In this document: piece after piece, positions 1 through 12,216 of the stretch
Layout: each line of letters starts with the position of its first letter
Numbering within the stretch: the stretch's first letter is position 1
The notes under the pieces: generated by a model
Database searches by the model: none
What the model was told of the DNA's origin: nothing
Seen by the model: only the letters and a program-made list of their open reading frames with translations
Program-made: the position numbers and the translations under genes
Assembly (NCBI GenBank): GCA_030248225.1
Contig: JASANE010028009.1
Span: 31,428-95,427 of the forward strand
Reading direction: 5' to 3'
Source of the DNA: Trileptium ribeirensis
Lineage: Eukaryota > Nematoda > Enoplea > Enoplida > Thoracostomopsidae
Length of the DNA: 64,000 bases

Positions 1-3000
1 ACAGTATATGTTAGAATCAAGGTTTTATGTTTTTTAGTGCAAAAACACAGTGATATTTCAAAAAACACAAAATTTAACACACCTGAACTGTTCAATTAAA
101 AAACTACAAAAACAAAAATTTTTTGAGCTGAATGTTTATACACTGACCATCTTTATAACTGTGGTACATCTGCTTTGATCATGAAAGTGCCACCATTCTA
201 GTTCTCTCAGGTAGCAATACAATATCATTGCTTGGCCTTTCCTGTAACGTTATAACAGGGTATTTGAGTATTTGCGGGTTATTTAAAAACACAGGTAAAT
301 TTCAAAAACACACCTAAATTTCAAAAACACACATTCTAGCACAGAACGAATTTTGAAAAAAAAACCTGGTTAGAATTGAACCGGTTCAACTTGATATACA
401 TAATAGAGTATGGATTATTGCAGTACTTAGTTGTAAGTTTGGCTAATATAAATTGTGCTAAGCACCAGCCATTGCGCTTGTAAACGGTGTAACCAGTCTA
501 TAATAGAGCAAAGTATCATATCTGCAAAGCAGGCAGAAAACGCGTTCTCGGGGAACGTACTGTATGCATGGAAACAGTGCGAGCAGTATAACAGTTTATC
601 TCATTTATAGCATTCTGATCAGAATATTATCATCTTCTAACTGGGGGCATATGTTGCCCAACACTAACCTGAAAAATGTCTCTGGCCAACGATCAGAAAA
701 TTATAGTATATATACCCTTTTATTTTCTTTTAGAACTATAAACCCATAATTTAAAGTTTCTCACAGAATAACATGTAACAAACGTATGTCTTGTAAAGGC
801 AGGCGACTGGAGACAGAGCGCAATTGTCTAGTTACAAGAACATTCAGCTTGACACAGACACAGTTTACGCAAGCCTGTACAACAAAAGGCATTTTTCCTC
901 TGGAAGGACAAAAAGACGTAATCCTGAGCGATAAATAATATTTAGCTTTCTCAGCCTCTTCAAAGTCCCAGAGACGCATTATGTCATCGCAATACAATAA
1001 GTTTAATGTAAAATTTATTTTTAATACATTGTTAATCCACAGTGCCTTCATTTCGTCCTTCATCTGTTCTTCTATATAAGTTTCGAAATGCAGGTCCCGG
1101 GTCCGGTTTTAATGGACGGTTTCGGTTATTCCCTGGACGTTCAAAAAATAATAGTATCGTATACATTTAGAACGCCTAATGATAAAAAAACTTTCGACAC
1201 TTACCATTACTGTAACTAGTTTTTACATTGAAGGCTCCAAGTATATACCGCAAAGACAATATCATTAACGGAAATATCCACAACTGATTTATTAATTGTA
1301 TCGACTTATTAATTGTAGCTTTCAATTTTCTGCTTTGAAAATATATACATTAAAATCAGGAAATTTTGGTGCCAAAATTAAAAGCATTATGATCGCCTAG
1401 AAATAGTGTGGATGATACAATAATATTTTAAACGATACAAATATGCGTACAAACGATGCTATAAAGCAAAGAACTCAGCCAAAACTTTGGATATTTTCCA
1501 TTTCTGAGTAGATAAAATTTGCCTCATCAACTGTGAGCGGCTTGTCTTGCAAAAACACTCTTGCGCGAAGTTATAGCAAGCAATGACTTTAACTTCGTGA
1601 TCTTAAGAGAGTTCTAACTGAAATCATCATAGTAGCCAACAAATTTTGTTGAAACGACGACATATTCCTTAAAACATACCGCGGCAGATTATTAAATATT
1701 TCCTGGTACGTAAGATATTATAACACGAAGTAAACAAATCTTTTAACCCTCTAACGCATTTAGTTGCCCTAATGCAACTTAATACAATACAACTTAGCGG
1801 ATTAATTTATTTGAGTGCAATTTTGTTATTCGTTCGCGTTGACGAGCTTTAAGAATCCGAGCAACAGCGTCGTCGTAGCTCAGCGGTTAGCGAGCGCAAC
1901 TCTAACGCAACCAACTCAGATCCGACATCGCCTTGTTCAACGATAGGCGAAAAGAAAATTAAATCAAGAAGCAATGTGTAAAACCAAGCAAAATAGGGCT
2001 AGTTACACCAAGTCATATCAGATGGATGCAACAAGCACATTTTATCACCACGACACATGACACTGTAGGGTTTTTCATTTTAAGCTAAATACCAAATTAC
2101 ATCCTGTAACAATACAGAGGTCTACGTCTCCAAATAGGGGGAGAAGGTTCCCACGTTCCCCAGGTATTTTTACCTCAACATTTCATAAGCTCAGGTATAT
2201 GAGACTGGACTAAAAATAACCAAATTATTGCTTGATGGGCTAAAAATATACAATTGTTCCCTATTTCGGCGAAAAATCTCCAAAATTTCCACTTTTTAGA
2301 TAGGCGCAATTACAATCCGTTGCCAAATAGACATTTTTGCTATTTTATGACCGTTTCAGTACTTTATGCTACCCCACATGAACTGATGGAATCCCCAACC
2401 GGGTATTTTCGGTTCCCCCAGTTCGGAATCCAAAAATCCAAACATAATCCAAAAATCAACTAAGAATAAAAAAAGTAAAAATCTGCTACTGCCGTAAGAG
2501 GAAACTTCCGAAAAATGCCAAATTTCGACGGGTTTTTCGGTAATAACTAGGCTCAAATCAAAAATTCAACAACTTTGACAACACCCTTAGATTTCTAGCG
2601 GCGACCTTGCTGCTGTCCACACTAGATAGTAAGGACACAATGTGGAAACTGACACATTCAGCCAAGCCTGACCACTTTGTCTCTGCCTGAAAGACAGCCT
2701 CGTCTAGGTTCTAGAAAACTAGCGTAATTATTGTGAAAAGGTAACCCTACCATTGGTAACCGATACATCTATTGGTGGTTCCTTACTACGAACTCAAAAC
2801 TTACTTAAACATCGAACTTGCATCTACATCTAAACATTTTCGAGATTTAGGTGGTTGCTTCCTACCCAATACTCACCGGCCGCTAGTGTGAGTCAGCTAT
2901 AAGGCTGAACAGCAGCCGAAAAACTCACAGTCTATACGGTTCTGAAAATGAAGTATATATCTTGGGTTTCGAACTAACCCGCAATACAAGATGATCAAAT

Positions 3001-3727
3001 GCAGTTTCGTCTCCTTGGCCTAAGGCAAATACAGAATAGACTAAAACAGACCGCCTAAAGCAAAAATATGTAGATATAACGTCAAAAATATGTTCCAAGA
3101 CAGTCACATGAAGACATGTAAACAGTGTCATCTAAGCAATCTCGAATCAAGAGTTTGTCGCTATCTAACTGAAAAATGTTGAAATATTGGCCACGGAATG
3201 CAATGTTAAGATATCCGAATTATCCCACGAAATCTTATATATTCGTATATCCTTGCCCATCAGCACATATTACGTAGCACAGCGGACTAGGAAGTTGTCT
3301 CACAGAAAAGTCAGCAAACATTTGTAGATCAGGATGTCAATGAGCTGATTCAGAAAATAGTGATCATTTTTTCAATACAAAGACGACGCTGCGAAATATG
3401 GGCTGCGAAACGTGGTGGCTGTATGTCCGGATTTGGCAAAGATGTCATAAAACCGGTTTTTAGGAAATCAACCCAGAGGATTGTGTCTGGGCTGTTAGTA
3501 TTAAACTAAAGGCACGTCGTCACCACTTTTTCTATCGTACAAAAAATTGTCAAAACCTATTTATCCGAAAATGAGTTTTGAGCGACACTTACAGGCAAAA
3601 ACGAATCTCCATGATTTTCAGTAAGCGCGCTTCGCTAGTTTTATTTAAATTACGTCTATCACGTGGAGTAAGATACCGATCACTTGGATGATCTAATTCA
3701 TTGAAAAATAATCTTTTTTAAAGTAAC
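1..3727. other. Unassigned AT-rich DNA
   Basis: I see no supportable gene here. The open frames are short, start at random and resemble no family I know. Positions 40-110 and 285-345 share a simple motif of the form caaaaacaca-ttt, present several times, which looks like degraded low-complexity repeat. Around 1870-1945 there is a tRNA-like A-box, listed separately. The rest looks like ordinary intergenic or intronic sequence, possibly the intron downstream of the minus-strand exon at 3728-4008. Confidence 0.5.
1870..1945 (+). repeat. tRNA-like / SINE-head fragment
   Basis: Positions 1876-1886 (TAGCTCAGCGG) match the eukaryotic pol III A-box and are followed by GTTAGCGAGC as in a tRNA D-arm. 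A weak B-box-like stretch (TTGTTCAACGAT) lies at about 1932-1944. No clean acceptor or anticodon stem can be drawn, so this is more likely the 5' end of a tRNA-derived SINE or a dead tRNA than a functional gene. This is inferred from the promoter-like motif only. Confidence 0.25.
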
Positions 3728-4008
3728 CTCAATTGTTTCGTCAGGATTCACCGTCCCCGACGCGTCGTCATCCATTTGTTTGTGCAACTCTTGTATATAT
3801 TCGAACATTTCCGCGTCTTCCGAATCAATCAATTCGAGCTTTGTTACGCCTGAGCTCAGGGACACTGAACGCATCGAGCCATCACCTATACGTCGCCGAA
3901 TGGCTTTGGCGTTGCTACGGCTGACAAATGAAGACGGAGCACTGAATTTATTGTTGCTGCTACTGGTGCGTGCAGTACCGCGCGAAGAAGTCGAGATATG
4001 AGACGACA
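3728..4008 (-). CDS. Candidate internal exon, STIM-like EF-hand protein
   Basis: On the minus strand an open frame of about 93 codons lies between a good splice acceptor (pyrimidine-rich ATTATTCAAG ending at 4009) and a GT donor directly after GAG (GTTACT, from 3727 downwards). Its first part is Ser/Arg/Thr-rich. The last 25 residues read LHKQMDDDASGTVNPDETIE, with a helix containing FEYIQ before it. This closely resembles the canonical EF-hand of stromal interaction molecules (STIM), the ER calcium sensors that gate Orai channels; the acidic DDDxSGxV loop would bind calcium in the ER lumen. I could not find the SAM domain or the signal-peptide exon, which would lie on either side across introns. 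The acceptor is phase 1 and the donor phase 0. Any other EF-hand protein remains possible. Confidence 0.42.
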
Positions 4009-4009
4009 C

Positions 4010-5057
4010 TTGAATAATAAATCACATGATAAACCTACGAACACAAATGCATTAGTGTTTAGTGGTATTTTGTGGATAAGGCACATTCGCTAATTTTCCA
4101 CTATTCTGTGAGTTCATGCATATATCACTCCAAATTTAAAATCGTGGTATGATATATCGAATATTTAACAAAACTAAAATTTCGAGGCCACAACCCTCTT
4201 TCGAAGAAAGTATGCAGTCAAATGGTAAAATTGAATTCTTAGAGTAATTATTCTAAACTTGCGAGCCAAAGCTTTCACTTCCCCTAACTGAATAAGATAA
4301 GAAACAATTAAAGCAACTGGCGTAGCGCTATTGCAGCAAAGCCACAATTTTTAGCTCACACGATTACAAAATAATGGTCAATGCAAGAGCTCTAGTCTTT
4401 TGCAGTCACATAAGTTAACCAGTTACAATACTGGTAATAGTACCAGGTAACAGCAATGTAATAGTGCAATCTCATATCCTCTAAGCTCAGTTTGGACAAA
4501 TTTATATATAGCGGTAACTTAGAGTCTGATATACACCGTTGAACCAGAAATTGGGTCCGGAATTCAAGACGATACAATTACATGGATTCTACAAAGCTAC
4601 GCTGATACACTCACAAGCCATAAAAGCAAGGTATTTAGATGCACAAAAATAATAGACAAAATTTCCATATTTATTCTGCTATTGAAATACCAAAATAAAG
4701 AAAACACAACCAAAACAAATTTGCAATCGAAAAAAGTTTCTAATCGAAACCATGATGCTGTATCAATCCTCAAATGTCCTTAGTTAAACTTCATAAAGTT
4801 GCAATGTGCAGAAAAACGTTTCAAGTACAATAACCATAAGCTTTCAAAAGACCCATGATTTATAATAGGAAAAAAGAATGGACGTCATTACTGCGATTTA
4901 TGTAGGACCTCTAAATGCCAATTTATAATCGGTTCAGCATTGTCTTGTGCAATATTTTCCGATCCCAATTATATAACTCACACATTATTATTATAATTCC
5001 ACTAAAATTCTGCAGCTGATGTGAACGCATTCATTCTGTAGTGTCCTCACTGGTTGT
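4010..5057. other. Unassigned DNA
   Basis: AT-rich sequence without a convincing reading frame, structured RNA or repeat. It probably belongs to an intron upstream of the minus-strand exon at 3728-4008. Confidence 0.4.
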
Positions 5058-5506
5058 AAATTTTTGGGTTGGGTAGTGACGTAGCGTCATAGGTATAACG
5101 TTAGCGTAAACAAAGTATCCATAAATGCACGATGAGAACTACCATTTTAGCTGTTATTAAAAAATTAATATTTATTATACTCACCGATTGAGAAAATATG
5201 AAATGTTGACGAACAAACGAATACCACATCAAATAGTAACATAGTGTTTGAGATCATTCTGACTCATCTCAAATCACCACAGATTGCAAATTTTTGGGTT
5301 GGGTAGCGACGTAGCGTCATAGGTATAACGTTAGCGTAAACAGAGTATCCATAAATGACGACGAGAACTACCATTTTAGCTGTTATTCAAAAATTAACCT
5401 TTATTATACTCACCGATTGAGAAAATATGAAATGTTGACGAACAAACGAATACCACACCAAATAGTAAAATAGTGTTTGAGATCATTCTGACTCATCTCA
5501 GATCAA
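5058..5506. repeat. Tandem duplication, 230-bp period, two copies
   Basis: Two copies of about 220 bp start at about 5058 and 5288. Each opens with aatttttgggttgggtag, contains the near-palindrome gacgtagcgtc and ends in gactcatctca. They differ by scattered single-base changes and one short indel, so the duplication is fairly recent. No reading frame is shared between the copies. Confidence 0.9.
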
Positions 5507-5605
5507 ACAAAAGTGATTACGCCATATTACTATCGTATAGCAAGACCCGATATCCGTATTAATTACATGAACGTATCGATGTAAAATATGTTCATATCTT
5601 AAAGT

Positions 5606-5735
5606 AATAATAAACTTATACCGAGGTGGTTGCTTTTGTGAAAATATGGTGCATTTGAACATTTTACAAAAATAATAAACTTATACCGAGGTGGTTGCTT
5701 TTGTGAAAATATGGTGCATTTGAACATTTTACAAA
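5606..5735. repeat. Perfect 65-bp tandem duplication
   Basis: The block beginning taaacttataccgaggtgg at 5611 recurs without a mismatch at 5676, giving two adjacent 65-bp units. Perfect identity points to a very young duplication by slippage or unequal exchange. No coding content. Confidence 0.95.
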
Positions 5736-5889
5736 AATCAAAAGTAGATGTAAAACTGTACAAGCCCGCTTTAGGTGATTTTTGGTCGAAACCCGATGAT
5801 TAAAACAATTTAACGTGACAGAAAAAGAAACAGATTCTAATTAAACGGTGAGCGTGTAAATTCTGTGGCTTAATTGTAACCTTCATTAT

Positions 5890-6312
5890 GTGTTTTGGTA
5901 TAAAACATGTATATATATATATATCTTTTTCATGATCAACTTGTTTGGGTCGGGTAGCTGCGGTTGCACACAACTGCAAAAAGGTATTTCGGCTGTGTCA
6001 CAAATTCTGCAAACCGTTCGAAAAAGCAACAGGCATGTTGCCTCTGTTGTGCCACCGACATCGAAGTCGGCTCAATTTATGCGCAGGCGGGACCATTTTG
6101 ATCTGTTACTAAAACGACAGACTCCAGGCGATCCATTAAAGGATACTGATTTTCAGTTCGGTGAATATTACATCGACGACAGCAAACAACCTCCAACATT
6201 GGACACATTACTAGGGCTGTCAAAAACCTCCGAGACGGGCACGCAGTCGAAGAGGATGATTTGGCTCCAGAATGCTACAAGGTTCTTAATACCAATATAT
6301 TGCGCTATCTAG
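5890..6312 (+). CDS. Possible exon, unknown protein
   Basis: A 140-codon open frame following an (AT)n tract. From about 5962 its composition is protein-like and hydrophilic, with a central stretch rich in R, D, F and L (RRRDHFDLLLKR) and an acidic segment (FGEYYIDDSKQPPTLDTLL). A plausible splice acceptor (tttgggtcgggtag) ends at 5961, so the true exon may be about 5962-6290. The first 24 codons, which read through the AT repeat, are unlikely to be coding. I do not recognise the product and see no strong donor. It could be chance. Confidence 0.22.
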   Translation: MFWYKTCIYIYIFFMINLFGSGSCGCTQLQKGISAVSQILQTVRKSNRHVASVVPPTSKSAQFMRRRDHFDLLLKRQTPGDPLKDTDFQFGEYYIDDSKQPPTLDTLLGLSKTSETGTQSKRMIWLQNATRFLIPIYCAI

Positions 6313-9300
6313 AAAAACTGCTGAAACACATATGGGCTTATGAAACGATTTCGAACTAATGGCGCACTGGTTAGTGCCTTTCCATAAAAAAGACGACAAA
6401 TCTCTTTGCTCAAATTAGTATATATATACAGAGGAATTTAGCTTCTAAATATTTCTTTTAAAATCATGGAGGCCATAATGGCGAGTCGCTTTAAACTTGA
6501 TCACTTTGCAAGGAGCCTTAATGATACGAGCAATGGTTAGTAAATGTGACTTTCACCTGAGCGTTCGGAGTTCGATACCTCGCCGCGACCAATAACCGAT
6601 ACTCTAATTGAAAATTAATTCATTAAGTAAAAGATTACCCCGTGAAACGATCATGGCGATTTTACTACTATTCGACTTAGGTCATCAATGCGGTTCGAAT
6701 GGTATATAAAAGATAGATTAAATGCTTGATTATATTGCAATTATAAGTTTACACTCTTGGAAATAAACAGTAGAGTATTGATGTTGTGGCGAACATGTAG
6801 AAATAGATAAAACGCACTTGACGTTAGGAATGTCGTCATACTTGGGCGCTCGTATTTGCAAGCATTATATACATATGTACGTATCGTCGACAGTACGTAT
6901 AAACCGGGAAAAATATAGTTAATTTTGAACGCCACCGAGTGGGTCCGCTACCACCTTAAAAGGTCTCCTGTCTTACGACAATGATGCAACAAAGGATGCA
7001 AATTCGGGCTAATGAATTATAACTATTTATGTAAAATGCAAGACTTAGCCTTAGCTTAAGCGAATGCCGTTAGTCAGAGAACCAATTGACTCAGCTCGAC
7101 AATGCGTTGCGAGTGATATATAAAATTATATTCATACCGAAAGTTTTTTGAATTTTTGGGCACCATTAGGAACCCGAAAAAAATGCCATAAATGTGGTCA
7201 GGATGGATATTTTCAGAAACAACTCTGCGAACTTGGTCTCGTGACATCAAAATTATAGCATGATTTTCAAAATTAAATTTAAGACTTGGGATAGGGGTCT
7301 CGGTCAAGAAAGCCGTTGCTCAGATGGTATGGGCCGTCGCTTAGCCAGCCGTGGTCTAGGGTACCAGATGATTTTCATGTATATATACATAATCTCCATT
7401 AACAAACAAGCAAGGAGTTTGTATTGTCTAGTACCATTTTGTCATATATATTTAAATATATTTTTAAACTAATATGAGTTTGTATTTGTTGTGGACGATC
7501 AGTCCTATCTTCCTTAACAAAAAATATATATTACAAACAGAATATAATAGAACAAATATTTGTAATATTTATTACGAACGACGAATCGTCTGCAACCATA
7601 TTTACATACGCGTTATTGTCTATAACTGAATATACCGATGGTCGATCGTTTGTAACAAGGTACGGACGACACTTCGTTGGTCAAAAATTTTCGAGTCAGT
7701 ATACCTATGGCGCATTATCCATAAGTCTGACAAAAATGTGTTGGACAATAAGGTTGGCAGGGCCGACAAACAGGCATGGTAGAATTTATCCGTGCGTATA
7801 CAATTGCTTCCTCTCAACTTGAAAACGAAGTTAAAATGACGCCCTAAAATGCAATTCTCTGCCGGAATTTAACCGGAGTTATGCAGGAAAAGCTAGCATT
7901 ATCGTCCGGCAGAGTAGAGTCTGCCAAGTACGCCCAAATCATTGAACCGTTCTATATCACTGACCATCTCAGCCTTTATAAACGTGTGTGGCTGGCAACA
8001 CTTATCAACTATATACACGTATGAACATTTTATTAGCGAAGTTCGTTAGTTATTCGCGCTGCGAGTGGAAATGAATCGAGCGCAGTTAATCTGAACTTAA
8101 TTGTAAGATTCCAAATTCGGCTTTTTAAATTTTTAGAACACACCGACGATACGTTAGTGGCAATGCTATAGCCAGAATCCTTTGTTGCACGCTCCTGTAG
8201 TGCCATAATCAAAAGACTAAAACATTTGAAATCTCTAAATCACAAGTTTTATTAAAAAGTTATAATTTAAAGTTATTTTTGCGTTGCGATCCATCGCATT
8301 TTTTTATTTGATACATGCCACGGCAATACAACTGCTTTTATCGAATTCATCAACTTTGAATACCTGTAGCCACATTCTAATCACCAACAAACCAACATAT
8401 TGACAAAGTGACAAAAGTCCACTACTTTGGCGCCAAAATTTACCAAATTTAGCTTCGGTATCAGCGTTAATAAGACATATCAAATATTAAGTTAAAATGA
8501 TGCAACTAATGCATTGAACGGATTAGATAACCTAATAATCCCTTGGTTTGCACCAACAGCCAGAAAATTGCTTCGTTAAAATTTTGAAAATTTTACTTTT
8601 GGGGTTCATTTAAATTCCAGCTCATAGCTCTGGAAATAATGAGCGCAATATCTAGCATAGCTAGCAAAAGCTAGGCCCATATCGCACAACTGTACATTGC
8701 ATTTCGCGTAGAATAAAAATTACGAAAATCCATTGATCTGATGAAGAGTTATCTGACCAGCACACTGACTAGAAATAATTTTTGTCGCTATTATGAGATA
8801 TATATAATTGAGTAAATTCGGCTCGCTCCGTGTCAACAAATAAGTCCCATGTATTACACCAATATTTCAAATAAGTCACGCAATTCCAGAAGTTCGAGTA
8901 TAAAATAAACTGGGTACTTGGTAGTCATTTTATGAATTAAAGTAGCCAACACGGTTCATGTAGATTTGATTTCAATCCAGTCAAACATTGCTGTGTAGCG
9001 GAAGAATGTGCAGGATCGGACAATGACAGTCGGGCAACCAGCTGCGCACTGTAATGGTTTGTATATTCACTAGTTCAGTTTTATACCAAATGTTTTCCAA
9101 ACGAAATCAAGTAGGAAATATATTAGTTAGGTTTTCCAAATTAATTTCAAAATTTTTAGTTGCATGGTGGGTGCTTTGGTGCATGGGTGGTGGCAGTATC
9201 TTTTTAGATCCATCCGTTCACTTGGGGGTCTAGCTGGTATTAAAATTGCTGCTCGAACACGGCTTATTAGCACCATAGCAACCGCTAATACTACTTTTCT

Positions 9301-10544
9301 TTGATATCAAACACGACATTGTTCCATAGGTATACTATCTCAACTACAGATTATCCACCTATATTTCCATCTAGCTCCAAATTATACCGTTAACCAAATT
9401 TACTAACCTTACATGCACATCTCTAATTCATCGCAAATCCTTAATAAAGTTCAACGTTACACTTTAATTTAATAGCGATCGGAACTATCTTATTATCCAA
9501 CTTTAAGTGTCAAATTGAGAAAACGACACCAAAGGAGCTATCAGTAACTATACTTCTATTCCAAATCAAATGTCTTATTGACAAGGTTACAATAAGTAAT
9601 GTGTTCGTGTAGCGATCCACAATTAATGCAATTATTTTCAGTCGTTTTATGATGAAATGTTGGGGGTAGGGTTGGAATGGCATTTTTATGACGGTTATCG
9701 TTATTTTAAAAGGGGAGGGAATTGTCACCGAAGATTGATGGGAACGAGATGTGGCCAGTAGTACGCCGGTGGGACAGTGAGTATGGCACGATTTCTTGCG
9801 AGGCGGCGTGACTCTGTCTGCCGCTGCGGCGTGACTACTCGACACACCCTTGGTTTAGAAATTTTGAAACCAAAGACACAAGTAAAAATTGTTTGTTCTG
9901 ATAAAATGATTACATGTATATGTATCATGCACACAGTTCTTTATGATTGCGTTATAATTGACCCCTTCTATTTTAGCTCCTGGCTTTTTCGGTGACTCAA
10001 TTTGTAGTCAGATGATACTACCTCTGATTCTTTTCACTAATACCCCTTAGTACTTAGGTTATCTATTATTTTATTAGTTCTCTTTTGAGATTAATGCAGA
10101 GGCCCCGGTAGGAAGCGCACCGCAATTTTATTTCAGTACCTGAGCCGAATGCCTTAGAGTTAAGCTGGGTATTACCCCTATCTTATGTAACGCACACCCA
10201 GTGTTATTTCACGAAGTTATTTCATCAAATGCACGAGTGCTATTTCATGAACTAGGTTGAGATGTTAGTACACACAATAGTTGGAACTTTGTCTGCTCAG
10301 GTCCTCCGGCGCATGGTAGCAATGCACAGCAGGTAGTATTTGGGGGAGGTAGGCAGCTTAAGATCAGTCGTAATAATGCCACGTCCAGAACTCGCCCCTC
10401 ACACTCACGCAGTTAACCCATGTACTATGCTCCTTCCAGAGGATGCTCACTGTGGTTGACTCGGGCCGATATTGAGTTTATTTTCTAATAATTATTTGTC
10501 ACTATTTGTAACTCTTGGACTTAGTTCTTTAAGCTGGCACACCT
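6313..10544. other. Unassigned DNA left of the nested elements
   Basis: No gene is supported. A tRNA-like stretch at about 6505-6592 ends in a B-box (TTCGATACC, 6571-6579) and resembles a tRNA-derived SINE head or a dead tRNA. A second A-box-like motif sits at about 7316-7330. The remainder is AT-rich with only short random frames. The last five bases (10540-10544, CACCT) are the left target-site duplication of element 2. Confidence 0.4.
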
Positions 10545-12216
10545 TGTCGGGGTTGGCGCCTTTTTCAAACTCCAAAATTTTTCAACTTTCTACTAAATCA
10601 CCGGGGCCGGCCTCCACTTCTGCCTTGGTGTTCCCTCTCGTCCTCGGCGTCGGCATGGTATATGAGCGTAATATTTACGTAAAACTATACATAGCCTGCT
10701 ATATAAATATAAAACTAGCTATGTATTTACTTATAAATATATAAAATATAATAAAACTTATATAAGTATCAAAATTCACCCATACCCATAAATTCCCCAA
10801 AACCTAAATTTCTTAAATAAAATTATATAAAATACACTTTTTCTTTCCCAATACCCTATTTTCTACAATATATCCCATATTCACCCACCCTCTCTCATTA
10901 AAACGAACATTACACCAAATTCCATTTTTCCTCCGTTTCCCACTTTTTCAACCAAAATTCAAACCCCGCCCTCTCCCCAAAACTAAACCAGTACCCCTAA
11001 AATTTCCATATCTTTTTCCAATAACTACACCCAACCACATATTAAACCCCTCCTTTACCTTTCTCTTATTTCCTATAAATTTACCCTTTCCAAAAATATC
11101 CTTTTTCTCCTATTTCTCATATTTTTATAAAATATTCCTTATCCCCCTAAAACTCAACCCATACCCCTCAAAGTTTAATATCCTCTCCCCTCTACCACAC
11201 CCCTTCATATATATAATCCACTCCTTTCCCCTCTTTCTATTCCTCACAAATTTCACCTTTCTTAAAATCCCAATTTTCACTATTTTCTCACATTTTTCAA
11301 ACACCTCCTATTTTCTCAAATCTTCACCTCTACTTCTCAAATTCCCAATTTCAACTCCCCTTCCTACCCCCTTCATCATATTAAAATTTCACAATCCATC
11401 TCTCTATTTTTATCAAACCACACCCCCACCTTCCTACCCCATTTCTCATTTTAAATTTTACATTAAAACTCCCCTAAATTATATAGTAGATATATAATAT
11501 ATATGTTATTATTTTCGCGTGTACCGCGTATAACTCTAGTACGGTACGGGGAACCGTTTAGTTGCGTCTGTACGGCGTTGCGTATACTCAACTGTATTTA
11601 CTTGGTATATATATTGAATTTGAATTATTATGTAATGATTTTTTTGAAAACGAGGAACGGTTACATGTCTAAAGTAGCTACGTGGAGATATGTTTTCTTT
11701 TGGTAGAGCATCGTTGTAATGTTATTATTGTTGAATATATATAGTCATATGGTTGCAACTTGAATAGTTATGAACGAGAGTGTAAGGGTGACGTTAGTCG
11801 AGAGATGTATTAGCTATTAGGAAGAAATCATTCATTTCGTCTGTAGATGCAAATGTCATAAGTGCTGATGCTGAAAATTACAATCGTTTAAATGCTTACC
11901 TGTTTCTTTCTACGCGTTAGTTAGCGAAGTAACATAGCAGTCCTTCTTAATGATTTGTTTTATCGATTTTTTTGAGAGTTTACGTTTATTGCATCCTGTG
12001 AGATGTTTTGTGCGGGATGGTATCGAATTCTTCACGATTTGAAATCAAACAATTAAAATGGGTATCTTATTAAAAATTGTCGCCGTCGCGTTTTGGCCGC
12101 GATTATGGTTATGTTGAGTCTGTTATGGCATTGTGCATTGCCAATGACTAAGGAACTGCAAAAGCTGATCGATGCAGTTACCGGCATGCGACGAGTTCCT
12201 TGCACTAGAGCATAGT
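10545..12216 (+). repeat. Element 2 5' LTR, first part
   Basis: This part aligns along its whole length with 47878-49546 of the 3' LTR, differing by a few percent by eye plus small indels. It contains a striking stretch of about 750 bp (10735-11485) almost without G on this strand, followed by an ATATAT-rich segment and a CG-containing region (ttcgcgtgtaccgcgtataac). It ends in CATAGT, where element 1 enters. Confidence 0.95.

Noticed and set aside
761..1063. Minus-strand frame of 100 codons
   Set aside because: No family resemblance and no splice or start context; composition fits chance.
6505..6592. Functional tRNA gene
   Set aside because: A B-box-like TTCGATACC is present, but the T-stem has mismatches and no anticodon arm can be drawn; at best a tRNA-derived repeat.
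9510..9934. Overlapping minus-strand frames of 111 and 69 codons
   Set aside because: Two registers open at once over the same bases, no recognisable motif, no conserved start.
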